NCBI GenBank assembly: GCA_903919125.1
Contig: CAIXGS010000008.1
Coordinates: forward strand, 1 to 52,612
Source of the DNA: an uncultured Spartobacteria bacterium
GTDB taxonomy: Bacteria > Verrucomicrobiota > Verrucomicrobiia > Chthoniobacterales > Chthoniobacteraceae
Direction of reading: 5' to 3'
DNA length: 52,612 nt
Shown: piece after piece, positions 42,980 to 52,592 of the stretch
Numbering within the stretch: position 1 is the stretch's first letter
Layout: every line of letters begins with the position of its first letter
Translations under genes and position numbers: made by a program
Notes under the pieces: model-generated
Database searches by the model: none
Seen by the model: the letters and a program-made list of their open reading frames with translations, nothing else
Told to the model about the DNA's origin: nothing

Positions 42980-45607
42980 ATGCATCTCAGCCGATCCTCT
43001 TTTCACACCTTCTTATCATGCGTATCGCTAAGCTTCCTGCCCTTATCGATTCAGGCACTCGAGCTCACACTTGCACCCCAAGGTCTGCCCAATGAGTTAC
43101 AAACTAAAATAGTTGAAGTCCGAAAAAAACGAGCAGAAGGAGACCTCTCCCCAGCAAAGATTATCATCGAAGACGGCATCTACCGATTCGATGCACCGAT
43201 TGTTTTAGAACCCTCAGACTCCAATATCGCCTTTGTCGCAAAGCAAGGAGCGAACCCTATTTTTGAAGGAGGTGAGAGAATCTCCGGGTGGAAAGTTGAC
43301 GCAAGTGGGGCTTGGAGCACTCAAATTGATCCGGCTTGGAAATTTGAGGCACTTTGGGTGAATGGCAAACGCGCCACACGCGCCCGCACTCCCAACAAGG
43401 GCTTTTTCCAAGCCACTTCCCAGCCTACCGCCCCCGTCGAAAACATTCCCCTCGCGGGCGATCCCCAGAAAACGCTCATTGCGATCGCGCCTGAAAATGC
43501 AGCCTCTCTCGGCTCTCTATCGCCTGAAGAACAAACTGAGGTGCAGGCACTAATCTATCATTCTTGGGATGTGTCGCGCCTGCGTGTTGCCGGCGTTCAA
43601 GCCTCCGATGGCAAAATGCAATTCACTGGAAGCGGGCGCGAATTTTTTTCGAGCGAAGCAGCGCCTCGATTGCGGCTGGAGAACTATCTGGGAGCGATGG
43701 ATGAACCCGGAGAATGGTTCCTGGAAAAAAGCGGCGTCCTCCATTACTTGCCGCACCCGGGCGAAACCCCAGAGAACTCTGCCATCACAGCCCCCAAAGC
43801 GACGCAATGGATTGTGCTTAAGGGAGAAGTTGAAAAAGGAATATTCGTGGAGAACGTCCGTTTCAGTGGGCTTAAATTCCAGTTTCAGCAGTGGATAACG
43901 CCCAAAGCGGGAATTCATGCCGGTCAGATAGAGGCCGGCTTGCCGCTTCCCGCAATTGAGGGCAACGGAGTCCGCAATTTGAATTTTGAAAACTGTAAGT
44001 TCCAGCACACCGCGACGCATGCAATTTGGCTACGCAGCGGCTGTTCAGACGCGCGTGTTTCTCACTGCCTTTTTCAAGACCTCGGCGCTGGCGGCATCTA
44101 CGTCGGCGATCCCGCAGCTTCTAAAAACGACAAAAAACACACGCACCATGTGAAGGTTGAGAACTGCATTTTCCGTGAGGGGGGACGCCTGTTTCCCGCA
44201 GGAGCGGGCGTCTCACTATTTCACGCGAGCGACTGTACCATTAGCCACTGCGATATCGGGGACTTTTACTATAGTGCAGTAAGCGTCGGCTGGACATGGG
44301 GTTACAAACCTACTGCAGCAGGACGTAATACCGTTGAGTTTTGTCATTTGCACCATCTCGGTTGGGGCGAGCTCAGTGATCTCGGGGCGGTATACACCCT
44401 CGGACAGCAGCTCGGAACTGTCATTCGCAACAACCATATTCACGATATCGGCTGCGCGAGTTACGGAGGATGGGGCATGTACAACGACGAAGGCAGCACT
44501 GGCGTTTTGTGGGAAAATAATCTCGTGCACGACACCCAGACGGCGGGCTACCACCAGCACTACGGGCGCGGAAATATCGTCCGCAACAACATCCTCGCCT
44601 TTGGAAAAGAGGAACACCTGCGCCGATCAAAACCTGAGGACATGCTCGCCTTCGCGTTCGTGCGAAACATCGTCCTCATGGGCGAAGGAAAACTCCTCAC
44701 ACAACTCGACAAGAACTGGCACGACGGCCGCGTATTCATGGCGGACAACGTTTATTGGCATCCCAAAGGTGCCCCCAACGATTTCGCGGGCAAAACGTGG
44801 GCGGAATGGCAAGCTGCTGGCAACGATGTTTGTAGCGTCTTGGCGGACCCACTCTTTCGCGATCCCAGAAATGGAGACTGGACTCTAAGCTCAAATTCCC
44901 CCGCTTTGAAACTCGGTTTTCAACCATTCAATTGGAAGGCCGCTGGTGTGGAGGGTGATGTGAATTGGAAAGAAATAGCAAGCGCGCCTCTGCCACCTAT
45001 GGTGTACGGCGTAAAGGCGATCCCCTCACCGCTTAAAATAAAACAGGACTTCGAAACGTTCAAAGCCGGCGAACGCATCAATTTAGGACGCAAAAATGCA
45101 AACAATCCTGCGCTGTTCGCAGCAAAGGACATTCCAGGTGCAACCGGCCAATGCCTCGAGTTGCGCGATGGACCAGAGCAGTTGCCGGCTTTCGAACCAC
45201 ATTTTTTCTATGATCCCGCTCATTTAGAGGGAGTCACTCGGGTTGCCTTCGACCTGAGAATGGATCCGAAATACCGCCTTCTCCATGAATGGCGGAACAA
45301 TGAGGTTCCCTACAAGACAAGCGTTTATCTCGGTATAGAAAACGGAGAGATCCGGGTGGCCGGTAAAAAGCTCGCGGACTTTCCACCGCAAACTTGGGTG
45401 CACTTTGAAATCCAATCCAACGTGGGCAAAGACTCTGACGGAACTTGGTCCCTGAGCGTGAAGCCGGCGGACGGGCCCGTGCAGAGCTTCGAAAAACTAC
45501 CCTCTCAAAAAGGCGGAGGCATCGACTTGCGCTGGCTCGGCTTCATCAGCACTGGAACTGTAGAGTCAAAAGCATGGATCGATAACATCGATATTGAAAA
45601 CCGATAA
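42980..45607 (+). CDS. Secreted right-handed beta-helix protein
   Basis: An exported protein of 875 residues from the ATG at 42980; a TTG at 42974 gives two more residues. The signal peptide is about 1-26 (SCVSLSFLPLSIQA). The body is a parallel beta-helix: repeated NCxF/HCxF turns (NFENCKFQHTATHAIWLRSG, ARVSHCLFQDLGAGGIYVGD, CTISHCDIGDFYYSAVSVGW) and RNNHIHDIG blocks resembling pectate-lyase/glycoside-hydrolase helices. The last 190 residues form a separate beta-sandwich, concanavalin- or LamG-like, starting DFETFKAGERINLG. Likely a polysaccharide-active enzyme; the substrate is unknown. It stands alone between two hairpin-flanked gaps. Confidence 0.85.
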   Translation: MHLSRSSFHTFLSCVSLSFLPLSIQALELTLAPQGLPNELQTKIVEVRKKRAEGDLSPAKIIIEDGIYRFDAPIVLEPSDSNIAFVAKQGANPIFEGGERISGWKVDASGAWSTQIDPAWKFEALWVNGKRATRARTPNKGFFQATSQPTAPVENIPLAGDPQKTLIAIAPENAASLGSLSPEEQTEVQALIYHSWDVSRLRVAGVQASDGKMQFTGSGREFFSSEAAPRLRLENYLGAMDEPGEWFLEKSGVLHYLPHPGETPENSAITAPKATQWIVLKGEVEKGIFVENVRFSGLKFQFQQWITPKAGIHAGQIEAGLPLPAIEGNGVRNLNFENCKFQHTATHAIWLRSGCSDARVSHCLFQDLGAGGIYVGDPAASKNDKKHTHHVKVENCIFREGGRLFPAGAGVSLFHASDCTISHCDIGDFYYSAVSVGWTWGYKPTAAGRNTVEFCHLHHLGWGELSDLGAVYTLGQQLGTVIRNNHIHDIGCASYGGWGMYNDEGSTGVLWENNLVHDTQTAGYHQHYGRGNIVRNNILAFGKEEHLRRSKPEDMLAFAFVRNIVLMGEGKLLTQLDKNWHDGRVFMADNVYWHPKGAPNDFAGKTWAEWQAAGNDVCSVLADPLFRDPRNGDWTLSSNSPALKLGFQPFNWKAAGVEGDVNWKEIASAPLPPMVYGVKAIPSPLKIKQDFETFKAGERINLGRKNANNPALFAAKDIPGATGQCLELRDGPEQLPAFEPHFFYDPAHLEGVTRVAFDLRMDPKYRLLHEWRNNEVPYKTSVYLGIENGEIRVAGKKLADFPPQTWVHFEIQSNVGKDSDGTWSLSVKPADGPVQSFEKLPSQKGGGIDLRWLGFISTGTVESKAWIDNIDIENR

Positions 45608-45742
45608 CTCCCTCTTTCAGATCCATTTATCAACCCTACATACCATCAAATCGCTGCTCCCTTGAGCTGTTCTCTTTTCTAGCAGCCTCAAAATCGTTGC
45701 GCATTAGGAGGCAAGAAAAACGCACCGATATGGCGTCCCCAT

Positions 45743-46702
45743 TTAGGATCCGCAAGCAGCGCTGACAGCGGGCTTTTGCGCAACCAAGTTTAACTCGCGT
45801 AAAAGGTCGCGGTCCTCCTCAACGCCAGGGTTGGCTGCAGTAAGCAATTTATCGCCGTAAAAAATGGAATTCGCCCCCGCAAAGAAAGCGAGTGCCTGCC
45901 CCTCTCGCGTCAAACGAGTACGCCCCGCACTGAGACGTACCTTCGCCTTGGGCAGCGCGATCCGCGTGGTTGCGATTAGACGCACGAGCTCAAACACCTC
46001 AATTGGAGGCTGTTCTTCTAATGGAGTTCCTGCCATTGGCATCAGGCAATTAATCGGCACGCTTTCAGGAGCTGGATCAAACGTGGTGAGAACCTGCAAC
46101 ATTTTGAGACGGTCGAGCTCTGTCTCCCCCATCCCGATGATCCCACCACAACACACGTCCATGCCTGCGTCTTGAACGGCGCGAATCGTGTTGAGGCGAT
46201 CCTGGAACGTGTGAGTGCTCACGACACTGGGGTAATATTCGGGGGAGGTGTCGATGTTATGGTTGTAGGCCTTAACGCCAGCCGCCTTGAGCTTGTGGGC
46301 CTCCGAAACTGAAAGCTGCCCCAAGGTCACGCACACCTCCATGCCCAGTTTGCTGACTTCTTCAATAGTTCCAAGTACTTGCTCAAACCTGGAATCCCCC
46401 TCCCGCACGCCCTTCCAAGCAGCCCCCATGCAAAAACGTGTCGAGCCGTTCTCACTCGCCCGGCGCGCCACAGCGAGCACATCCTCGGTGGACATCAGCT
46501 TTTCCGCCTGCACCCCAGTGCTATAGCGGGCGCTCTGTGCGCAGTAACCGCAGTCCTCAGAACAACCGCCAGTTTTAATCGAAAGCAACGTGCACAGCTG
46601 CACTTCGTTACCCGACCAGTGCTCAAGGTAAACCGAACGTGCGCGGCTAATTAAATCAAAAAATGGCGTGGCGTAAATGTCTTGGAGGTCCGAGATCTGC
46701 AT
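45743..46702 (-). CDS. bioB: Biotin synthase (radical SAM)
   Basis: Inserts sulfur into dethiobiotin with two SAM molecules and an auxiliary [2Fe-2S] cluster. The 319-residue product carries the radical-SAM motif CSEDCGYCAQSARY near residue 49 and the expected blocks RFCMGAAWKGVREGD, VCVTLGQLS, YNHNIDTSPEYYP, CCGGIIGMGET, and PINCLMPMAGTPL. The Arg in KVRLSAGRTRL that helps bind the auxiliary cluster is present. It follows the sigma-54 response regulator by 46 bases on the same strand; a hairpin abuts its ATG. Other bio genes are absent from the window. Confidence 0.97.
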   Translation of the reverse strand: MQISDLQDIYATPFFDLISRARSVYLEHWSGNEVQLCTLLSIKTGGCSEDCGYCAQSARYSTGVQAEKLMSTEDVLAVARRASENGSTRFCMGAAWKGVREGDSRFEQVLGTIEEVSKLGMEVCVTLGQLSVSEAHKLKAAGVKAYNHNIDTSPEYYPSVVSTHTFQDRLNTIRAVQDAGMDVCCGGIIGMGETELDRLKMLQVLTTFDPAPESVPINCLMPMAGTPLEEQPPIEVFELVRLIATTRIALPKAKVRLSAGRTRLTREGQALAFFAGANSIFYGDKLLTAANPGVEEDRDLLRELNLVAQKPAVSAACGS

Positions 46703-46731
46703 GCCCCGCTAGAATGAGCTTTGGGCGGGGC
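46703..46731 (-). promoter_or_regulatory. bioB: GC-rich hairpin directly abutting the bioB start codon
   Basis: GCGGGGC (minus strand, 46709-46703) pairs perfectly with GCCCCGC (46731-46725) around a 15-base loop, and its 3' arm ends at the base before the bioB ATG (46702). If the ribosome-binding site is in or beside this arm, translation would be occluded when the hairpin forms. No T run follows, so it is not a normal terminator for the upstream response-regulator gene. No BirA-like operator is visible here. Confidence 0.5.
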
Positions 46732-46748
46732 TCCAGAAAGCAAAAATA

Positions 46749-48161
46749 TCATGCATCCTCGGAAGACTTTCCGAGTTGGTTTCGGATCCCGTACTTGCGC
46801 AACTTCGCGTACAACGTCGGCCGCTGGATTCCCAGCACCTCAGCCGCCCGCTTTTTGTTGCCACGACTTTCCGTAAGTGCCGCTAGAATTGCTTGGCGCT
46901 CAGTGGCTTCTAAACTGCCAGAATGATCAATCGGCCCAACCGCTACACGCAGCGCTGGGGAGACCTGGAGCTCTGCTGGCAACTGCTTGAGCCCAATCAT
47001 ATTGGATTCCGCCAAAATTACGGCGTACTCCACCGTGTTCTGCAATTCGCGAATGTTTCCCGGCCAATGGTAGGCATGCAACCGCTCCAAAGCCTCAGGA
47101 CTCACGCTCGGAGACGTCAATCCATGCCGTTCAGAAAACTGTGCCACGAAGCGTTTCACCAACGCAGGAATGTCCTCCCGCCTCTCCCGAAGCGGAGGAA
47201 TCTCGATTTGGAACGTGTTTAACCTGTAGTACAAATCTTGCCGAAGCGCGCCCGAGCGTAACGCCTCCGCCACCGGTCGATTCGTCGCCGCCACCAGCCG
47301 AAAATCAGCCTTCACCACCCGAGTACTCCCTAAGGGACGGTATTCGCGCTCTTGCAGTACCCGCAGAAACCGAGCCTGTAATTCTGGCGGCATTTCAGCA
47401 ATTTCATCCAAAAAAAGAGTGCCGCTCTTGGCCTCGGAAAGCATTCCAGGAAAATCGATGACCGCGCCCGTAAATGCACCACGAACATAACCAAAAAGCT
47501 CCGCCTCAATCATGTTCGCCGGAAACGCCGCACAATTCAGTTTGATAAACGGCGCAGCGTTTCTGCGACTCCGCGAATGAACCTGAGCGGCGAGCACCTC
47601 CTTGCCCACCCCGCTTTCTCCAAGCAAAAGAACGTTCGCGTCTGTCGGGGCCAACCGATCAAGCAAGTCGTCGATCTGACGCATCGGTCGACTTTGGAAA
47701 ATGGGTTTAGAGCGTTCTTCAACCTCAGCGAGACGCTTGGACAAGTAAGCCCGCTCCTCTCTGAGAACTAAGGTTTCGCGCTGAAGACTCCGTTGCTCGA
47801 GAGCCCGCCCCATCAGACTCAAGAGCTCCTCTGCGGCGTAAGGCTTGCTGATAAAATGAAATGCTCCCAGCTTGATCGACTGGGTTGCATTCGCCAGAGA
47901 ATCATTGGCAGTAAGGATTAACACCTGCACATGCGCGTCCTCGGCGCGCAACTCACGAAGTACATCCAGACCATCCGCGTCTGGAAGACCAAGGTCCAAC
48001 AACACCACATCAGGCTTGCTGCGCCGAAAAGCTTGCATACCAGCGGCTCCCGATCCCGCAGTTTGAACCGCGAAACCCCGACGTTGCAATAACGCCTCAA
48101 GCGTCATGAGAACTGGGCGCTCATCATCAATCACGAGCACCTTCACGGGCGCCACACTCAC
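46749..48161 (-). CDS. Sigma-54-dependent response regulator (NtrC/AtoC family)
   Basis: Activates sigma-54 promoters when phosphorylated. The product is 470 residues from the GTG at 48161, which overlaps the kinase stop as GTGA and has GGGAG upstream; a TTG at 48182 would add seven residues. A receiver domain lies at about 5-120 with the phospho-acceptor Asp in DVVLLDLGLPDADGL. The AAA+ domain has GESGVGKEVLAAQ (Walker A), ELFGYVRGAFTGA (sigma-54 contact loop) and LFLDEIAEMP (Walker B). A Fis-type HTH closes the protein (NKKRAAEVLGIQRPTLYAKL). It is encoded with its probable kinase. Target promoters were not identified. Confidence 0.95.
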   Translation of the reverse strand: MSVAPVKVLVIDDERPVLMTLEALLQRRGFAVQTAGSGAAGMQAFRRSKPDVVLLDLGLPDADGLDVLRELRAEDAHVQVLILTANDSLANATQSIKLGAFHFISKPYAAEELLSLMGRALEQRSLQRETLVLREERAYLSKRLAEVEERSKPIFQSRPMRQIDDLLDRLAPTDANVLLLGESGVGKEVLAAQVHSRSRRNAAPFIKLNCAAFPANMIEAELFGYVRGAFTGAVIDFPGMLSEAKSGTLFLDEIAEMPPELQARFLRVLQEREYRPLGSTRVVKADFRLVAATNRPVAEALRSGALRQDLYYRLNTFQIEIPPLRERREDIPALVKRFVAQFSERHGLTSPSVSPEALERLHAYHWPGNIRELQNTVEYAVILAESNMIGLKQLPAELQVSPALRVAVGPIDHSGSLEATERQAILAALTESRGNKKRAAEVLGIQRPTLYAKLRKYGIRNQLGKSSEDA

Positions 48162-48889
48162 CTCAAACTCCCGCCAAACCAAACCTCTGTGACAAGCAGT
48201 CGCACGTCGGCTTGATGAAAGAATTCTAAGTTTGCGTTGTGCGCCTCAACAATTCGGCGAACTCGGAAAAGGCCCAAGCCATACCGGGAACTGCGCGTAG
48301 ACTCCAAAGGCCGTCGCCCCCACTGGGATATGTCCTCTGGACATTTATCAGCAACCTGCTCGATGCGCCAAAGCACACCATGCTCCTGACTTTCGACAAA
48401 CACACGCACGTTGGTTCCCGATGGTGAAAAACCCAAAGCGTTATCCAGCAATTCCAAAAGGGCCTCCATCACCAGCCCTGGATCCACCGCAACCACCACC
48501 CGCGCACCAAGACGCTCCCAGTTTGTGCGCTCGAAAACCTCGGGTCTATCCAGCTTGTAGCGCGCGCGCACATCTTCAAACAAAAGGTCGCTCGGATACG
48601 GAATCCAGTCCGGATCACAAACTTGCACCGCCTTGGAGAGACGCTGCATGCGCTGAGAGCCGTAACGCACTGAATCGTGCAACTGAGAGAGCGCCTCCCG
48701 CACATTGCCCTCGGGCTGCAAGTCTTCTACGTAGGAAGTCAGCAGGTCCATGGCGTTTAGATCATTACGCACATCATGAGAGAGCTGCCTTAAGAAAGCC
48801 TCGAGACGCTCCACTGCGATGGTTGCGCCCGGTTCCGACGCAAAACCCGTTTCAGAGCTAATCTGTGACCGAACAGGGTCGGGCCTCAT
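48158..48889 (-). CDS. Small soluble histidine kinase, sensor-less
   Basis: Probable partner kinase of the sigma-54 regulator. The 243-residue product has no membrane helix and no sensor domain. It has an H-box [14 protein letters not shown] (His near residue 38) and an N-box [13 protein letters not shown]. The ATP-binding G1 box is degenerate: the usual DxGxG reads ADKCPEDI, with both Gly replaced. The G2 box is retained ([18 protein letters not shown]). It overlaps pgi by 4 bases and the regulator by 4 bases, so the three genes are translationally coupled. Kinase activity may be weak or it may act mainly as a phosphatase; this is inference. Confidence 0.82.
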   Translation of the reverse strand: MRPDPVRSQISSETGFASEPGATIAVERLEAFLRQLSHDVRNDLNAMDLLTSYVEDLQPEGNVREALSQLHDSVRYGSQRMQRLSKAVQVCDPDWIPYPSDLLFEDVRARYKLDRPEVFERTNWERLGARVVVAVDPGLVMEALLELLDNALGFSPSGTNVRVFVESQEHGVLWRIEQVADKCPEDISQWGRRPLESTRSSRYGLGLFRVRRIVEAHNANLEFFHQADVRLLVTEVWFGGSLR

Positions 48890-50433
48890 TCAGAGCGGCA
48901 AAAGCGGTCTGCTGATGGGGCGCTGCCGTTTTCGCAATGGAGAGCGGTCCTGTTCGCTGCAAGATGGCGTAGCACATGGTAAACTGCCTCCGGATCCGCA
49001 CTCAGCTTCGCTGCAATTTCTTCGGCCGTTTGTGGAACAACACCAATATTTTCCAGCACGGAATGTTGCAGTGAAAGAACCGCAGTGGCCGCCTTTTTCC
49101 CAGCCTCTACGCCAGGCTGATGGTAGGCATTCACATTCACCAAAGTACCGTAAAATCCCACCGCGCGCTCGTATAACGCGATCAAAGCGCCGACACTCTG
49201 CGGCGTGACTTCGGGCAAACTCACCGTGATGGACTCCCGCCCGCTCTCGAACAAGGCGGAGCGTGTGCCCCGCAGAAAACCCTGCAAATAATCACCAGTG
49301 GTCGTGTTAGGCTCCACTTCGAACATCTCGCCAGAGCGGTCTTTACGGACCTCGATGAAGGTCACGAAGAAGTTGTGCACGCCGTCCCGCAACTGCTGGA
49401 CGTAGGCATGCTGGTCCGTCGAACCCTTGTTGCCATACACCGCGATACCTTGGTTTACCTCGTTCCCATCCAGATCGAGGCGTTTGCCTAACGATTCCAT
49501 CACGAGTTGCTGAAGGTACTTAGAGAACAAGACCAAGCGGTCCTTATAAGGCAACACGACCATGTCCTTCTCCCCCTTACCATTACCTGCGTAATGCCAC
49601 ATCAGAGCGAGAAGCATGGCCGGATTTTGCAGCGGCTCTGGGGTACGAGTCCACACGTCCATCTCCGCAGCTCCAGCGAGAAATTCATCCATTGCAATAC
49701 CTTGCAACATCAGGGGCACCATCCCCACGGCGCTCATCACCGAAGTGCGTCCACCCACCCAATCCCACATCGGGAAACGGGTCAGCCAGCCATGAGCACT
49801 CGCGTAATGATCCAGCTCGCTCCCCTCACCCGTGACAGCCACCGCGCGCGGTCCAAATGGGACATCGGCAAGTTCATAGCGCCGTTTGGCTTCCAACATT
49901 CCATTACGCGTTTCCTTAGTTCCTCCGGACTTCGAAATGACCACCGTCAAGGTATGTTCCAAACGCCCAGCTAAACGTTCAAACACGCGATCAATCCCGT
50001 CAGGATCGGTGTTATCCAAAAAATGAAGGCGTATTGGATTCTCCGGAGAGCCCAGCGCATCGGAGATAAATTGAGGGCCTAAAGCGGACCCACCGATGCC
50101 GATCACAAGCACTTCTGAAAATTCCCCAGCCTGGTGCACGTGACTTGCAAAGGCGGCAATCGCTTCGTTAGTATCCCGAATGGTTTCCTGAAGCTCTTTA
50201 TTGGGAGCGAGTTGCGGCGTTCGCAACCAATAATGCCCAACCATGCGGTGCTCATCTGGGTTGGCCTCGGCCCCAGCTTCCAAGGCACTCATGCCCACAA
50301 GCGCATGCCGAGCGGGAGCGTCCATTTTAGAGAGAAATGCTTCGCAAAAGCCCATCCGGGAGACATCCACGGAAATGCCAAGCGCTAAGTGACGGAGATG
50401 ATGTTGTTGAAAGCGATCCCAAAGAGTGGTCAT
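48886..50433 (-). CDS. pgi: Glucose-6-phosphate isomerase
   Basis: Interconverts glucose-6-phosphate and fructose-6-phosphate. I choose the ATG at 50433 ([12 protein letters not shown]), giving 515 residues; a longer frame reaches 50613 but its extra 60 residues look random and would leave six bases to the divergent ThuA gene. Family motifs: [68 protein letters not shown] (the His-bearing signature) and [13 protein letters not shown] near the C-terminus. Its stop overlaps the kinase start by 4 bases, an unusual link between a glycolytic enzyme and a two-component system. Confidence 0.94.
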   Translation of the reverse strand: MTTLWDRFQQHHLRHLALGISVDVSRMGFCEAFLSKMDAPARHALVGMSALEAGAEANPDEHRMVGHYWLRTPQLAPNKELQETIRDTNEAIAAFASHVHQAGEFSEVLVIGIGGSALGPQFISDALGSPENPIRLHFLDNTDPDGIDRVFERLAGRLEHTLTVVISKSGGTKETRNGMLEAKRRYELADVPFGPRAVAVTGEGSELDHYASAHGWLTRFPMWDWVGGRTSVMSAVGMVPLMLQGIAMDEFLAGAAEMDVWTRTPEPLQNPAMLLALMWHYAGNGKGEKDMVVLPYKDRLVLFSKYLQQLVMESLGKRLDLDGNEVNQGIAVYGNKGSTDQHAYVQQLRDGVHNFFVTFIEVRKDRSGEMFEVEPNTTTGDYLQGFLRGTRSALFESGRESITVSLPEVTPQSVGALIALYERAVGFYGTLVNVNAYHQPGVEAGKKAATAVLSLQHSVLENIGVVPQTAEEIAAKLSADPEAVYHVLRHLAANRTALHCENGSAPSADRFCRSE

Positions 50434-50619
50434 TGGAACTGGATCGAAGCGATCCGTAAGCACCCTGTCGAGTAGAGAGTTGTAATGACACAAAACTGTC
50501 ATCCACCAATTTGGACTCCCCAGTGAGCAGGAGGTATTAACCCGCCTCGGGCATTTCTCCGGATGACATCCGTTCGCAGCTTGATCTCCTAGGCCAAGGG
50601 CGTATCTCATCAAGGGCGA

Positions 50620-51447
50620 ATGAAACTGCTACCCTCCATTATTCTGACCCTCAGCCTGCTCGCCAGCACGACGCACGCCCAACAGCCCAAGCCGCTCCGA
50701 GTCCTTCTTATCACCGGAGGATGCTGCCACGATTACGCCGCCCAAAAGGATATCCTCAAAGCGGGGATCGAAAAGCGCCTCAACGCAGAGGTGACTCAAG
50801 TTCACACCGATGACAAGAGCACAAAGCCACCTTTATCCATCTATGGCAACCCAGACTACGCCAAGGGCTTTGATCTGGTAATCCATGACGAGTGTGCCGC
50901 CGGCATCAACGAGGAGGCCACTGTTGAAGGAGTTCTCAAGCCGCATCGCGACGGGATCCCTGGCGTGAATTTGCACTGCGCCATGCATTGCTACCGAATC
51001 GGTGGGGCGAATGAGCCGGTGACGCTAGGAACACCGCACGGATGGTGGTTTGAATACCTCGGACTCCAATCCAGTGGCCATGGCCCACAGGAACCCATCA
51101 GCATCACGCACCTCGAAACCAACGACGCGCTTTCCAAAAACCTTCCCGATTGGACGACCATCAAGGAAGAACTTTACAACAACGTGCGCGTCTTCGACAC
51201 CGCCAAGCCCGTTTTGCGCGGCAAACAAACCGTGAAAGCCAAGGACGGCACCGAGAAGGAAGTAGAATCCGTTGTGGCGTGGACGAACCTGTACATGGGT
51301 AAAACGCGCGTCTTTAGCACCACCATCGGTCACAACAACGGCACCGTTGCAGACGATCGCTATCTCGACTTTGTGTCACGCGGCGTTCTTTGGGCGACCA
51401 ACCACATCAACGCCGACGGAACTCCTAAAGACGGCTACGGCAAGTAA
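50620..51447 (+). CDS. Exported ThuA-like protein
   Basis: A 275-residue protein with a signal peptide (1-21, cleavage near THAQQ). The rest is a ThuA-like fold related to class I glutamine amidotransferases: [69 protein letters not shown], and [20 protein letters not shown]. ThuA proteins are linked to trehalose or sugar metabolism in some bacteria and are common in Verrucomicrobia and Planctomycetes, but the reaction is unsettled. It is divergent from pgi (about 186 bases if pgi starts at 50433) and is followed by a strong terminator. Confidence 0.88.
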   Translation: MKLLPSIILTLSLLASTTHAQQPKPLRVLLITGGCCHDYAAQKDILKAGIEKRLNAEVTQVHTDDKSTKPPLSIYGNPDYAKGFDLVIHDECAAGINEEATVEGVLKPHRDGIPGVNLHCAMHCYRIGGANEPVTLGTPHGWWFEYLGLQSSGHGPQEPISITHLETNDALSKNLPDWTTIKEELYNNVRVFDTAKPVLRGKQTVKAKDGTEKEVESVVAWTNLYMGKTRVFSTTIGHNNGTVADDRYLDFVSRGVLWATNHINADGTPKDGYGK

Positions 51448-51469
51448 TTCTAGGACTTTCCGAAACATC

Positions 51470-51505
51470 AAGGAGGTCCTGTTCACGGCGGGACCTCCTT
51501 TTTTT
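51470..51505 (+). terminator. Rho-independent terminator of the ThuA-like gene
   Basis: A perfect 10-bp stem (AAGGAGGTCC at 51470-51479 with GGACCTCCTT at 51491-51500) and an 11-base loop, followed by a run of T to 51505. It starts 22 bases after the ThuA stop. The 5' arm contains a Shine-Dalgarno-like AAGGAGGT, but no start codon follows at useful distance. Confidence 0.92.
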
Positions 51506-51510
51506 GCGCG

Positions 51511-52353
51511 TTGACCTTCTCTGGGAGCGCCTCACAGAGCCATTTTGCAGTGACGAACTCCCCTTCTCCTCGTTCCGCTGCGAGCCATTTTCCCCGTGTG
51601 GTGGAGGAATTTCCCGAATGGCTGGTGATTGAAAAGCCGGCGTTCATGCAAGTGCATCCAAGTAAGCCGGGAGATGAGCGGACGCTTTGGCATCACCTTT
51701 CTGATCTTCTTGCGTTTGAACGTGTAACAGGCGGAGGAATTTCCATCATTAACCGGTTGGACAGGGAAACTAGCGGCCTGACATTGGTTGCCAAAACAAA
51801 GGCGGCGGCCCGAAACCTGTGTCGTCAAATGGAGGCACGCACGATTCGCAAGACCTACTCGGCGCTGGTCTTCGGCTGGCCGCTTGAAGATGCGTGGGAG
51901 ATCGAGGCGCCGCTCCTGCGACAAGGGTTGCACCACCCGTCACGAATATGGCTTAAACAGTGCATTCATCCCGAGGGCAGTCCCGCGAGAACCTCCTTTC
52001 GCACGCTTGGCCGGTTCACCGCCCCAAACGCCGCGACCACCCGCTTCGCGTTGCTAGAAGCACAACCGCACACGGGCCGGATGCACCAGATTCGAGTTCA
52101 CGCCGCCGCCTCCGGGCACCCTTTGATTGGCGACAAAATTTATGGCCCGGATGAAGGCTGTTATTTGGAATTCATCGAGACGGGTTGGACGCCCTCACTG
52201 GAAAGTCGCCTGCTACTCAATCGGCACGCCCTCCACGCAGGCGGACTCACTCTGGAAGAAAGCGGCCAAACATGGCACACCTCGCTTCCGTCTGATATGG
52301 AACAGTTTATGGGTGACTCTATGAAACACACAACACCCCCTCCACCGCGTTGA
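51511..52353 (+). CDS. RluA-family pseudouridine synthase
   Basis: Isomerises uridine to pseudouridine in rRNA or tRNA. The 280-residue product has the family motif IINRLDRETSGLTLVAKT (catalytic Asp in RLD; the usual His before it is Asn here), YSALVFGWP, LEAQPHTGRMHQIRVHAAA and HPLIGDKIYGPDEG. There is no S4 domain, as in RluA/TruC. The start is uncertain: TTG at 51511 lies at the foot of the upstream terminator, and GTG at 51550 is also possible and would remove 13 residues. The exact RNA target cannot be told. Confidence 0.88.
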   Translation: MTFSGSASQSHFAVTNSPSPRSAASHFPRVVEEFPEWLVIEKPAFMQVHPSKPGDERTLWHHLSDLLAFERVTGGGISIINRLDRETSGLTLVAKTKAAARNLCRQMEARTIRKTYSALVFGWPLEDAWEIEAPLLRQGLHHPSRIWLKQCIHPEGSPARTSFRTLGRFTAPNAATTRFALLEAQPHTGRMHQIRVHAAASGHPLIGDKIYGPDEGCYLEFIETGWTPSLESRLLLNRHALHAGGLTLEESGQTWHTSLPSDMEQFMGDSMKHTTPPPPR

Positions 52354-52358
52354 AAGCG

Positions 52359-52461
52359 TGCTAGTACCCAGTGCACGCAGGAACGTCGTATGGTTAGCGT
52401 CTGTTTCACTCAAAAAAGGCCCGACTCAATCCGTCCAAATTCGCTGTACTGGGTACCAGTA
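52359..52461. repeat. Imperfect inverted repeat around a 71-base spacer
   Basis: A 16-base arm at 52359-52374 (TGCTAGTACCCAGTGC) matches the reverse complement of 52446-52461 at 13 of 16 positions. It follows the RluA-like gene. The spacer (52375-52445) shows no gene. It may be the edge of a small mobile element or a degenerate intergenic repeat. Confidence 0.4.
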
Positions 52462-52508
52462 GGCAGTGAGGTCTAATACCAAATCTTGAAGAAAACTGGT
52501 TCTTCTCT

Positions 52509-52592
52509 CCCGGGAACGCGGAGCCCTAGCTCCGCTTTGACGCCCCAAAAGCTCGGACAGGCATTGCGGAGCTGGGGCTCCGCGCTCCCAGG
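52509..52592. repeat. REP-like double hairpin, two inverted 27-base arms
   Basis: The left arm (52509-52535) and the reverse complement of the right arm (52566-52592) agree at 24 of 27 bases. Each arm is itself a perfect hairpin: GCGGAGC/GCTCCGC at 52518-52535 and at 52566-52583, each with a 4-base loop. The 30-base spacer has no gene. The organisation (paired, inverted palindromes between genes) is that of REP/BIME elements. No transposase is visible before the window ends. Confidence 0.65.

Noticed and set aside
46703-46748. BirA-type biotin operator or terminator upstream of bioB
   Set aside because: No TTGTAAAC-type palindrome is visible, and the hairpin lacks a T run.
50434-50613. 60-residue N-terminal extension of Pgi
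   Set aside because: The extension is Cys/Trp/Arg-rich with no similarity to Pgi and would nearly abut the divergent ThuA start.
51470-51480. Strong Shine-Dalgarno site (AAGGAGGT)
   Set aside because: It is one arm of a perfect terminator stem and has no suitably spaced start codon.
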